The translations under genes were made by a program, and so were the position numbers. This document shows positions 34,501 to 45,409 of a stretch of 64,000 bases of DNA, piece by piece (within the stretch, counting starts at the first letter, position 1; the number at the start of each line of letters is the position of its first letter). Source of the DNA: Nymphaea colorata (taxonomy: Eukaryota; Streptophyta; Magnoliopsida; Nymphaeales; Nymphaeaceae); NCBI RefSeq assembly GCF_008831285.2, contig NC_045138.2, positions 18,943,934 to 19,007,933 on the forward strand. Direction: 5' to 3'. The notes beneath the pieces are model-generated. The model did no database searches and had not been told where the DNA came from. It saw only the letters and a list, made by a program, of their open reading frames with translations.

Positions 34501-35567
34501 GAAACTTTTATATGGCAGTACAAGTCACAGGCTAACATCAACATCTCATGGGAAACACCCAATGGAAAAGAAGATGGCATCTACAAAGTGAGGGCCCCAT
34601 GTGAAATATTTGATAACTAATGATCTTTCTTGAGTAATTGATGAGTGACGAAGCTTTGCATGCATGTAAAGAACCAAAAAATAACAACATGAGCACATAA
34701 AAAAGAAGTAGAAAAGAAAAGCACTATCTACTTAATTATCTACTATCATGGATCTTCAAAATAAGAAAGCCATTTCCACTACTAGGTAGACTCTAGAAAG
34801 TAAACAGACAAACTTTAACAAGACGCAGGACCAATCAAAGCAAATATTGTACCCATGGCCTAAGAACAGTTGACATGAATTTTCCTTTTCATAGATTTAA
34901 AAAGTGGACATAAACTTAGCTTTTCTTTCATAGAAACAAGAAAGTGGATAAATATTTACCCTTTTTTCACCCATGGCATCTTACACTGCATTTAAAACTT
35001 ACCCATATCTTGTTGATCATTGGTAAGGTTTTGTCCAAACAACTACTTGCATAGGGTTTCCTACAACGAACGCATTCATCATCTTCAGCCGATCAAGCCA
35101 ATAGATGAGGACACCCAACTAAATACAAAGCCAACTTGAGGTCTGACACATGAGCAATTGAGTAATATTCCATAATGGCAGACATCGACGCCAATGGAGC
35201 AACGGCCACCTGGAAATAAAGACGTAAAACTGCCTATGATTGTTTATCATTTTTATCACCAACCTATTTGAAGTCAAAAGCATATATCGTTCAATACCAA
35301 GATGGTCATGCCTGTGGCTTCATGAGAATGTCTTTGTTTAAGAGTGCCCTTTAGTGTGTGTGTTGTATTACTTCGATTTAACATCCATGGATCTTAGTAC
35401 CTGACATGCTTTTGCTGATTTGATAAAAGATCCACGATAATATCCACTGCTTATCAAACTAAGGATGTCAACTTAAAATCCTTTTTTGCTATTTCTGAGT
35501 TGAGAAAAAGTGGTATTTAAGATTGGAGGAGAAAGGACTCCAGAGAGCTCTCAATCTCCCTCCATCT
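31524..35567. repeat. Unit A flank: 3' non-coding part of the duplicated GNAT unit
   Basis: No gene is supported. The stretch is collinear with the flanks of GNAT8 (36744-42300), GNAT9 (43034-45300) and GNAT10 (45944-50930). Shared blocks include AAATAATCTGTTAATTCACA (31685), GAAGATGCTTCCCATATTGA (32245), CCAAGTTGCTCCACTTG (32340), GAACAGTTGAAGTATGTCC (33450), CATGCATGCAGAC (33640), GAAAATGTTGCATCTC (33985) and TGAGCAATTGAGTAATATTCC (35150). A 151-codon minus-strand frame (32117-32572) has a partial counterpart in unit D (46799-47092) but no recognisable domain. Repeat text related to 38520-38620 lies at 32790-32960. Confidence 0.75.
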
Positions 35568-35683
35568 ATTTCGTGTTGGTGGTAGCACTGGGTGGTAGCT
35601 CCACTACCCACTAAACCTTTGTTCCACCTTTGACTGCCATTAAATCTCTCGTTTTCTTTCTCTCTCTCGCTGTATCCAAGAGA
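35568..35683 (+). promoter_or_regulatory. GNAT8 proximal promoter, long form
   Basis: ATTTCGTGTTGGTGGTAGC (35568), CCACTAAACC, CCATTAAATCTCTC and a CT tract lead to CCAAGAGAATGGCAG. Same order and spacing as GNAT6 and GNAT9, although the 3' half of GNAT8 resembles GNAT7/10. Confidence 0.45.
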
Positions 35684-36743
35684 ATGGCAGAGGAGGAAGG
35701 CACTGGAGAGCTCTCCATCTCCCTCCGCCCCTTCGAAATCGAGGACGCCGACGACGTCATGGCGTGGAAGGGAGACCCTCGAGTGGCGGCATTCTGCCGG
35801 TGGCACCCTTACACCTCCTGCGACGAGGCGGTTGCCTTCATCCAGGACTTCGCCATCCACCACGAGTGGTGTCGCGCCATCTGCGTCCCCGGCCGGCCGG
35901 TCGAATGCATCTCCGTCACGATAATGATCATGCCTGGTGCCGTGGGCTGCTCAAGTACGAGCTCGCCCACGGCTGCTGGGGGAAGATGTTGGAAAAAAAC
36001 GAATTAATGGGTCTTAAATATAACTTAGATCCAAACCCGTATTTATGCATAAAAATTTTGACAGAGCCTCAGCGTCCAAAATAGTTTTGAATAATAATTT
36101 TGATAAAATAAACTTAATAACAACAACACTCACAAAATGAACTCACTTAGCAAATTTTCAATAATAACAACAACACTCACAAAATGAACTCACTTAGCAA
36201 AATGAACTCACTTACTTATGTAATGAGCTACCCCACTTACAAAGAAAAGAACCTTGATGTACCCGTATCACTCAATAACCTCACAAAGTGAGCACGCACT
36301 CAACACAAGCCACTCAAGACACTTCTTTTTCACACACCACTTATTATGCCATTCATCTAGGGAGGGCCGATTTCTACATTTTTATTTTATATATATATTT
36401 TTTTAATCGTTACACAACCACCGACTTTAAAAGCACCGGCTTTACAAATGAGAGGCTCAAAGCCTCTTGCGTCTTCTCGACCCTTCCCAAGAGTCTGTGA
36501 TGACTCTCTACAGAAGGGCGTGGCCACCTCCGCTGTGAGGCTGGCTGTTCCGGCTGTCTTTCGGGAATTTTCGGGTATGGAGCGTGTCGAGGCGATGGTC
36601 ATCCCGGAAGATAAGCGACCGATCAGGGTATTGGAGAAATGTGGATTTCTCAGGGAGGGGATCCTCAGAAAGTACGTGGTTGGAAAGGACAGGCTCTTGG
36701 ATTTGGTCATGTTTAGTGTTCTTTCTAAGAAATTCAACCATGA
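35684..36743 (+). pseudogene. GNAT8: broken derived-subgroup N-acetyltransferase
   Basis: Codons 1-80 read like GNAT6 (LRPFEIEDADDVMAW). Four bases are missing between GTCACGAT and GATCATGCC relative to GNAT10, which shifts the frame. A 526-base insertion (35987-36512) then splits the acetyl-CoA loop just after WGK. The rest (36518-36743) matches GNAT7/10 (RVLEKCGFLREGILRKY, LLDLVMFSVLS), with one base missing near the end that removes the normal EEIQP terminus. Odd residues before the shift are P69 and E73 (ICVPGRPVEC). At least three lesions make it a clear pseudogene. Its promoter and 5' part are of the GNAT6/9 type and its 3' part of the GNAT7/10 type, so it is probably a product of gene conversion or unequal exchange. 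Confidence 0.9.
35987..36512. mobile_element. Probable solo LTR inside GNAT8
   Basis: 526 bases starting TGTTGG and ending CTACA, flanked by a near-perfect 5-base duplication (GAAGA at 35982-35986, GAAGG at 36513-36517; the uninterrupted paralogs read GGGGGAAGGGC). TG...CA ends plus a 5-base duplication fit a lone LTR left by recombination. There is no coding content. It contains its own direct repeat of about 40 bases (AACAACAACACTCACAAAAT) at about 36118-36205. It has no relation to the copia LTR in GNAT7. The mutated target duplication suggests it is older than that insertion. A short non-autonomous element is the alternative. Confidence 0.6.
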
Positions 36744-38272
36744 CCAACCTCACATAAACCTTCCGTACTTGATCTTGTATCCCACAGCATTATGGGAAAC
36801 CATGTACCTGAATCGCTTTCTTTTTTCTTTTTTCCGTTTTCTTTTTTAGACTAACTAACTGTGTTTGACATGCATGGTTCTAGTTGTTTTTCTGTGTAAA
36901 ATAATCTGTTAATTCACATATTGTGGCATATACACTTTAAGTTTCTTTAAAGCTTTCCACCAGTGCAGGTAATCACTTAACTCTCTGGATCTTTCATGAG
37001 CTTATCAAATCTTCTTGGCTGTCATGTGTATTCAAGAGAAATTTGTAGAATGAGAAGCCCATGAGGTCTTCCTTCCCAGTTCTTTTTTCATCTATTATTC
37101 AGTATTTTAGATTATGATTCTAAGTCAATAAAAGGGTAGAAGTAACCGATGGGGTGGGGTTAGTGGGCGGTCAGTATCCATTTTGAATTACTGATGTACT
37201 GTAAAAAGGTAAAAAGAAGACTAAAAAATGCCCATGTCGAAGCGTGGTAGGGGCTGCAACCGGTGAGGAGCTGGTTGGACAGTAGGATGAACCTCTACTC
37301 ACCCAAGGGAGGAGATTTTGATTGTAGGTTTTTTGCTCCATTGTATGTTTTTTCATAGATGGCAGCCAGTAATCTAGATGCTAGTGAGAATTATCTTTAG
37401 ATTTTTACAGAAGTCAAACCGTTTTTTTAAGTCCACAATTAATCTTAAATAAAAGTTAAAACTGTTATTTGGCTGAACTTAACAGTTTCCGAGGCTGGCA
37501 ATCCGGCGGCCTTCCTGGAGTATTTCATTCCAGATCATCTTGTTTTCTTGATATTAATTCGGTGGCAACTGGCAAGATTAGGGTAAGAAGATGCTTCCCA
37601 TATTGAATTCTCATCTAAGTGTCAAACTTGGCTTCCAACGCAACTAATCACTTCATCCTCCACATTGATTATATTACTAATTCCAGGACATTTTTTATAA
37701 GTTTTTGAATGCTCTAACAATTATATATACTTCCCACCTTTGGTTGGTTCTTTTGGGATAGCTGAGAGGGAACCCCACGACCATTTGCTATCCCATTAAG
37801 AAGGCGCTTTCATTAGCGCTTTGAATTTTATTTGGCCTAAGGAAGCACTTCCCTGATCAAGTTTGAAACTAGGGATGCCAACGGGCAATATTTGAATCGG
37901 ACACATCCTTCGCTATATCCAATTTATCTATCTGGGCGTTTACATATTTATGTTTCAATTTGGATTCGAATGAGAAAAACATATATAATATATCTGAATA
38001 CAACCTTTAAATTTGAATCCAAATTCAATATAAATCGGACTTTCAAATTCACATTTGAATTTGAATTGGACTTTTAACCCGATGCAATGGCATTATGTTA
38101 TGTTACAAACTGTCATTCAAAACATATGGGCATTGGATATAGGGGGGTGGGCATCGGGCTGAGCTGGCGGGTCTCATTTTTACGTCTCAGCGTAGCTGTC
38201 CATATTGATGATTATTATCCGGTTAGAACCAGAATTTTAATCGGATTGGATGTCATCTCTTATATCTGTGCC

Positions 38273-38312
<40 letters not shown>

Positions 38313-41300
38313 CCGATGAACCATCATCGCAATTGGGAAGTTGTATGGGGGTTTGGTGATAGGAACACTTCATGATTTGGAACACAATGTTTCGTGTTCG
38401 CATTGGTGGAGTCAAAGAGAGTCGGCAGGAGCCATGGATTTCCTTCGAATTTAAAAAACCAAAAAAAAAATTACTCTTATAATTTTAAAAATTTTAACTT
38501 GTCACCAGTAAAAATTTCAAAAAAATATTGTTCAACCCTTGTAGAAAATTTTTGAAACATTATTTGGTCTCTCCAACTAAAAGTTTCCGGTTCTGCCCCC
38601 ACTTCGTACATATTTGCGAAGCTGCTACAGAACACCCCCATGGAGTTAAGGTTTGGAAAGTGAAATTAACAAAAAATAAAAAATAAAAAGCAAGAAACTC
38701 GAATATAAGGCAGAATATAATTTTCTACGTGCATGAAAGATCACTCTGTCTAGCAGTAATATTCCTAACTTTAGGCTATAGGACACCAAAACATGTAGGT
38801 ATTTAGTAAGAATCATCTTTCAAGGAATCTAACGAAGTTTAAATTTGTCTTTCATGTAAAAAAAAGGCATGATGTGCATATAAAATCAATTACACAGGTC
38901 ATCTAATTGCTATTTGATAGATTTCACCAATTAATAACAACCCAATTTGGACTCAAAAGAATCAAGTTGAAGGTGGTCAAGATTTCAACACCAAGAGTCT
39001 ATACCAGAGTTACCTGATTAAGCGCCTCATACTTAGAATGAAAAATCTGTTCCAACATGATTATGTCTCTTCCAAGAAAAATTCCCGGGCAGTTTGGCTG
39101 TTTAGAAATGTGAGGTATGGTTAAATTTTGTATTCATAACCAAATGGAAGACCTATCTCCATTTTAAGCTCCAGGAGTGTCAAATTTCTGCGTTGTAAAT
39201 AATGGCACTGACATGCATATTGAAGTATTAGTGGGTAGGCCTGGGCATCAACCCGGCCCAACACTCCAAAATCGAGTTCCGGCCCGGCCCCATACCCGAC
39301 ATCCCGGTCATGGACCGGTTGAAATAGAAAAATATTTTATTTGAGAATATGATTTGGTGGATGACAAGATCTGTTCTTCCCTTGGATCGTGGATCTGCAT
39401 CGGTTCACATCAGATTTGGTTTGCTAGTTCATGACTTGATATTGGACACTTGGATTCACCTTGCCACCAAGTAGACTCTTGAACAATTGAAGTATGTCCA
39501 GTTAAGAGCAAATTAGCAATTCCAACGAAATTAATCACAAATCACACAGACCAAATTATCCGCATAATGTTGGTGTCTAACGTATGAACTGCTGTGAAAG
39601 TCTCCAGCTAGTTAATTGCCATTTCATACATGCATAGATTGCCGAGAGATTCCTACACATGCACAAGCATATGCATGCAGACATGAACATGCGTGCTTAT
39701 AAGCTCACATTTTCGCACTTCAATGCACACAAAAGATGAAAACGATTCAATTTTTTTTAATGAAAATAAGAGCAATTATGCCTTTTCATTCTTGAATTTA
39801 TAAATTCACGATATAATGTGAATTTCATTTTCCAGGTTTGAAAAAGGTCGTGATCTCACAAGATTTCCATGTCTTGCAAGTATTTTTCTTTCTTGACAGT
39901 CGATCATAATCTATCCCAAAACCTTTCTGACTTCCAAGGATATTTTTCTTTAATATACTTGGCATTGGATCATAGTCTACAAAGTTATCCATGGCTGCGT
40001 TCCACAGAACGGAAAATGTTGCATCTCAAAAATGCTTAAGCAGAGCAGACAGCAGTCAGCAGAGGTCAAGCATTTCACTTGTGTGTTTATGCAACAAAAA
40101 CTTCTTGGCAAGCCACTATAAACAGAAAAGGAAAAACTGAACATCTAAAAATTAAGAAATTATCTATAAGCTTTACCACCATTTACACCTCTAATGCATG
40201 CCATCCACCTGTTTTTTGCAACATATCTATAATATATATTTTCAATTTGTCTTTGAATCACATACAATATACTTCAGAGCTTTATGCGCGTGTCAGTCTC
40301 CTGGGAAGAAATTACAGCATTTCATGTGTGCCACCTTTTCTTTTCCTTCTCTTCCCTGTGTTTGGTGAACTTGAGATTATAAGCATCTCCTCTCCTTGAC
40401 ACATACAATTGTTACTTAAGCAAACGTTGGATGCCATTAGATTAGAGTTTCTGCTCCCGCATGGCTCCATGGCATCCCATTAAAGCCACTGAAACTTTTA
40501 TATGGCTGTACAAGTCACAGGTTAACATCAACGTCTCATGGGAAAGTCCCAGTGGAAAAGAAGATGGCATCTTCAAAGTAAGGCCCCCGTGTGAAATGTT
40601 GATAACTAATGATCTTTCTTGAGTAACTGATGAGTGACGAAGCTTTGCATGCATGTAAAGAACCAAAAAGTAACAAAGTGAGCACATAAAAAAGAAGAAG
40701 AAGAAAAGAAAAGCACTATCTACTTAATTATCTACTATCATAGATCTTCTAAATAAGAAAGCCATTTCCACTAGAGGTAGACTCTAGAGAGTAAACAGAC
40801 AAAATTTAACAAGACGCTGGACCAATCAAAGCAAATATTGTTTCCATGGCCTAAGAACAGTTGACATGAATTTGCCTTTTTCCTTCGTAGATTTAAAAAG
40901 TGGACAGAAACTTAGCTTTTCTTTCATAGAAATAAGAAAGCGGACAAACATTTACCCTTTTTTCACCACTGGCATCTTACACTGCATTTAAAACTTACCC
41001 ATATCTTGTTGATCATTGGTAAGGTTTTGTCCAAACGACTACTTGCAAAGGGTTTCCAACGACATCATCTTCTCCCGATCAAGCCAATAGATGAGGACAC
41101 CCAACTAAATACAAAGCCAACTTGAGGTCTGACACATGAGCAATTGAGTAATGTTCCATAATGGCAGACATCGACTTCAATCGGGCAACGGGCACATGGA
41201 AATAAAGACGTAAAACTGCTAACTAAATTAGGGCAGATGTCAAGATCAAAAGAAAAGTGTTCAACACTCAACTGACATAGGCTTATATGACTAATGGTAG

Positions 41301-42366
41301 TTGCTTCATGATGTACATATGAAGTATATGTCATGAGAATCTTAATGAACCAAGTGGAAACACTAGTGATGATAGTGACTAATTAGGGTTCTCAAGCATG
41401 TCATGTCTAGTTAAAGGGAAATAAATTGAAACCCTAATCTCTCTCTCTCTCCCCCCGCCCACCTCCCCTTAGTCATCGCAAGAGAGGGGGAGAGAAAGAG
41501 ATGTTGGGCTTCAAAGCAAGGTACAGCACCGGTAACCGGTGGAAGCAATCTAATAATTTATTTAATAATTTGTTCGTTGATGTTTTTTTGATCGGGAGCA
41601 TAATCTCCCAGCAGCTTGCATGGCAAACCGGTTTGCTGTTCCAAACAAACTTGATTTCCTCTTATTAGTTTCATTCAACAATTGTCTTCGCGCATTAGTG
41701 TCCTTTGCTTGGATGGAGCAGTTTTGTAAGAGAAGGCATCCGCGAATGCAGGTAGTTTGTATAGGCGATTCCTACCCACCCGCTCATGATTCTAGTGAAT
41801 ATCCCTTGCAGGCTTCAAGCATTTCACATAAAACCTTTATTTATATATAGCTATCAAATATGTCTCCAAATTCATGCCAATAAGCATCTACTTATCATAT
41901 TGGTTCTCATTTTATTTTGTCAAACAGTGGATAGGAAAAACAAGACATGTAGAATGGACTGCATACGAACAAAAACTGAACGAAACAAATAAAATAATAA
42001 GAAAGAAAAACAAGCAGAACAGACATCACAAGATACAAGCATACCAGAAATAAATGTCTCACAAGATGGATAAATAGATAAAATATAAATAGGCATCGTG
42101 TTTTGTTCTTAAAACTATCAAACTAATGACAAAAAACACTAATAACAGGACAAATGGGACAAAGGTGTGGTGGGCAGAACGTCATGTCCGTTCCAACCTA
42201 ATTGAAGTCAAAAGCATATATCAGTCAATACCAAGATGGTCATGCCTGTGACTTCATGCGAATGTCTTCGTTTAAGAGTGCCCTTTAGTGTGTGTGTGTT
42301 GTATTACTTCGATTTAACATCCATGGATCTTAGTACACCAGAGAGCTCTCCATCTCCCTCCATCTA
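36744..42366. repeat. Unit B flank: 3' non-coding part of the duplicated GNAT unit
   Basis: No gene is supported. It follows unit A block by block (CTGTGTAAAATAATCTG at 36891, AGATGCTTCCCATATTGAA at 37588, GAACAATTGAAGTATGTCC at 39480, GAAAATGTTGCATCTC at 40013, GAGCAATTGAGTAATG at 41138), but lacks the CCAAGTTGCTCCACTTG segment, so unit B has an internal deletion near 37685. Extra pieces include a TA run (38275-38307), GGGCC-type text (39236-39330) and a block at 41515-41660 shared with 22640-22780. The last part (42205-42335) matches 35270-35400. Confidence 0.72.
38275..38307. repeat. TA microsatellite
   Basis: Pure (TA)n of about 33 bases within unit B. Confidence 0.9.
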
Positions 42367-42484
42367 ATTTCGTGTTGGTGGTAGCTCTGGGTAGTATCTC
42401 CACTACCCACCAAACCTTTGTTCCACCTTTGACTACCAATAAATCTCTCACTCTCTCTTTCTCTCGCTCGCTGTGCCCAAGAGG
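42367..42484 (+). promoter_or_regulatory. GNAT9 proximal promoter, long form
   Basis: ATTTCGTGTTGGTGGTAGC, CCACCAAACC and ACCAATAAATCTCTC (the CCATTAAAT position reads CCAATAAAT here) precede a CTCTCTCTTTCTCTC tract. Spacing to the ATG is the same as in GNAT6 and GNAT8. Confidence 0.45.
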
Positions 42485-43033
42485 ATGGCAGAGGAGGAAG
42501 GCACCGGAGAGCTCTCCATCACCGGAGAGCTCTCCATCTCCCTCCGCCCCTTCGAAATCGACGACGCCGACAACGTCATGGCGTGGAAGGGAGACCCTCG
42601 CGTGGCGGCATTATGCCGGTGGGGCACTTACACCTCCCGCGACGAGGCGGTTGCCTTCATCCAGGACTTCGCCATCCCGCACGAGTGGGGTCGCGCCATC
42701 TCCGTGGCCGGCCGGCCGGTCGGATGCATCTCCGTCACGATCGGCAAGGATGACGCCCAGTGCCGTGGGCTGCTCAAGTACGAGCTCGCCCACCGGTGCT
42801 GGGGAAAGGGCGTGGCCACCTCCGCCGTGAGGCTTGCTGTGCAGATCGTCTTCAGGGAGTTTCCGGGTCTGGAGCGGATCGAGGCGATGGTTGCCCCCGA
42901 AAATAAAGGGTCCATGAAGGTTTTGGAGAAATGTGGATTCCTTAGAGAGGTGATCCTCAGAAAATATGTGGTTGGGAAAGGCAGGCTTTGGGATGTGGCC
43001 CTCTTTAGTATTCTTTCACAAGACCTCACTTAA
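42485..43033 (+). CDS. GNAT9: derived-subgroup N-acetyltransferase with an 18-bp in-frame duplication
   Basis: Intronless, 182 residues from the ATG at 42485; an ATG four codons upstream has no counterpart in paralogs. A perfect tandem copy of 18 bases (42503-42520 and 42521-42538) repeats TGELSI, so the N-terminus reads GTGELSITGELSISLRPF. The later motifs follow six positions later than usual: GLLKYELAH (95-103), CWGKGVAT (105-112), NKGSMKVLEKCGF (140-152). The body matches GNAT5/6 (LWDVALFSIL) but the end is SQDLT, made where the coding sequence joins a 3' flank of the GNAT7/10 type. Cys63 of EWCRAIC is Gly here (EWGRAIS at 67-73). The frame is open, and function is plausible but uncertain. 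Confidence 0.85.
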   Translation: MAEEEGTGELSITGELSISLRPFEIDDADNVMAWKGDPRVAALCRWGTYTSRDEAVAFIQDFAIPHEWGRAISVAGRPVGCISVTIGKDDAQCRGLLKYELAHRCWGKGVATSAVRLAVQIVFREFPGLERIEAMVAPENKGSMKVLEKCGFLREVILRKYVVGKGRLWDVALFSILSQDLT

Positions 43034-45322
43034 ACCTTCCGGATTTGATCTTGGATCCCACACCATTATGGGCAACCATGCTTGTTCCGGGACCTGAATC
43101 GCTTACATTAACAGAAACATGGCAAGTGATAAGTGGTTCCCGTTGTGCCTTTCAACCTCACCCTTACCTTCAATCGCTTTAATTTCCAAGTTGGGTTGTT
43201 CTTGTTGACTAGACGCGAGAGGATGAACCTCACAAATCTGGGAATCCATGTTGATTTCGCGATTCAAATTCCACATGGGTCTCCCTATTTCAACTTCTCA
43301 TAGAGGCTTCTCTAATCAAGTGCTCAGATATTGAACATGGATAAATCTAGTTTCCCTCTTAATTTTTCAAGTTTTCGCACCATATCTCGCTAAAGTTAAA
43401 TATATGGTCAGGTCGTATGCGTACCTATGTATTCACAGCTCACATTAAAGAACTATCAAGATGAATTTTGTGAGAAGGGCGATTAATATGAGCAACAATC
43501 TACAAATAATCTCCCCTCAGAAAAATAGTTGAAAGATGGTTGTGTCGTCGTGGATCTAATTGCTCTCTTTGTTAATGTAATGTTATGTGTTTCTTTTCTT
43601 TGGTGGCAGCGTCATACGGATGGTTATTTGTCTATTCAAGACATTTTTTTATAAGTTTTTGATTTGCTCTAACAAGTATATGCTTCCCACCTTGATTGGT
43701 TCTTTGGGGTAGCTGAGAGGGAACCCGTACGACCATTTGTTATCCCATTAAGAAAGCGTTTTCGTAAGCGCTTAGAAATTTTTATATGGCCTAAGGAAGC
43801 ACTCAAACTAGGGATGCCAACGGGCAATATTTGAATCGGATGCATCCTTCACTATATCAAATTTATCTGTTGGACGTTTACATATTTATGTTTAAATTTG
43901 GATTCGAATGAGAAAAACATATACAACATATCTGAATACAACCTTTAAATTTCAAATCCAAATCCAATATGAATCGGACTTTTAAATTCACATTTGAAAT
44001 TGAGTTCGAATTTTAACCCAATCCAATTGCACTATGTTATCTTACAAACTGTCGTTCAAAACATATGGACATTGGATATAAAGGTGGGCATCGGGCTGAG
44101 CCGGCTTGATAACCCGGGCCTCATTTTTACAGCTCAGCTGGGGTAGATTTATTTTTTTAATTAATATATATTATATATTTACAAATGAGAATATATTAAA
44201 TTATAATTAAAATTAATTTTAAAAAAAAGCCAGCCCATGGCCATTTTATTCTAAGCGCCTCATACTTAGAATGAAAAGATCTGTTCCAACATGATTAACA
44301 GTTGTCTGTTTAGAAATGTGATGTATGGTTAAATTTTGTACTCATAACCAAATAGAAGGCCCATTTCAAGATCCCAGAGTGTCAAATTTCTGCATTGTAA
44401 ATAGTGACATGAAAATTGAAGTATTAGTGAGTAAGCCTGGGCATTGCCCCGGTCCAACACCTGAAAATCGAGTCATGGCCCAGTTAAAATAAAATAAAAA
44501 AAATTATATTTTATTTGAGAATATGATTTGGTGGATGACAAGATCTGCTCTTCCATTAGATCCTGGATCTGCATCGGTTCCCATCGGATTTGGTTTAGTA
44601 GTTCATGACTTGATATTGGACACTTGGATTCACCCTTGCCTCCAAGTAGACTCTTGAACAATTGAAGTATCTCCATTTAAGAGCAAATTAGCAATTCCAA
44701 CGAAATTAATCACAAATCAGACGGACCAAATTGTCGGCATAATGTTTGTGTCTAACGTATGAACTGCTGTGAAAGTCTCCTCTAGCTAGTTAATTGCCAT
44801 TTCATACATGCATAGATTGCCGAGAGATTCGACTACACATGCACAAGCATATGCATGCAGACATGAACATGCGTGCTTATAAGCTCACATTTTCGCACTT
44901 CAATGCATGAAAACAATACAATGTTTTTTAATGAAAATAAGAGCGATTATGCCTTTTCATTCTTGAATTTCTAAATTCATGATGTAATGTGAACATCAAA
45001 AAGGTCATGATCTCACAAGCTATCCCAAGACCTCTCTGAGTTCCAAGGATACTTTTCTTGAATATACTTCGCAGTAGATCATAATCTACAGTCATACATG
45101 GCTGCGTTCTACAGAACGGAAAATGTTGCATCTCAAAAATGCAAAAGCAGAGCAGTCAGCAGTCAGCAGCGGTAAAGCCCTTCACTTGTGTGTTTACGCA
45201 ACTAAGGACTTCTTGGCAAGCAACTATAAACAGAAAAGGAAAAACTGAACATCTGATTACTGTTTAAATTTGAAACACCCTATTCAGATCTAACTTTTTA
45301 AGTCAAAGTTGGCCGGCGTCTA
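43034..45322. repeat. Unit C flank, shortened
   Basis: No gene is seen. It begins with the GNAT7/8/10-type 3' flank (CACACCATTATGGGCAACC) but jumps at about 43106 from CCTGAATCGCTTA straight to ACATGGCAAGTGA, skipping about 0.9 kb present in unit D (46025-46933). Later blocks (CATGCATGCAGACATG at 44850, GAAAATGTTGCATCTC at 45117) are kept, but the end of the unit is also missing: the sequence reaches GNAT10 soon after CTGAACATCTG at 45245. Confidence 0.7.
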
Positions 45323-45409
45323 ATTTCGTGTTCCACTACCCACCAAACCTTTGCTCCACGCCATTAAATCTCACGCTCTCTCTTCCTCTCGCTCGCTGTA
45401 TCCAAGAGG
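45323..45409 (+). promoter_or_regulatory. GNAT10 proximal promoter, short form
   Basis: ATTTCGTGTTCCACTACCC, CCACCAAACC and GCCATTAAATCTCACG precede a CTCTCTCTTCCTCTC leader. Like GNAT7, it lacks the GGTGGTAGC segment of the long form, and both are preceded by GGCCGGCGTC. Confidence 0.45.

Noticed and set aside
36500-36849. Separate gene starting within or after the insertion in GNAT8
   Set aside because: The frame is the 3' part of GNAT8 plus insertion sequence, not an independent gene.
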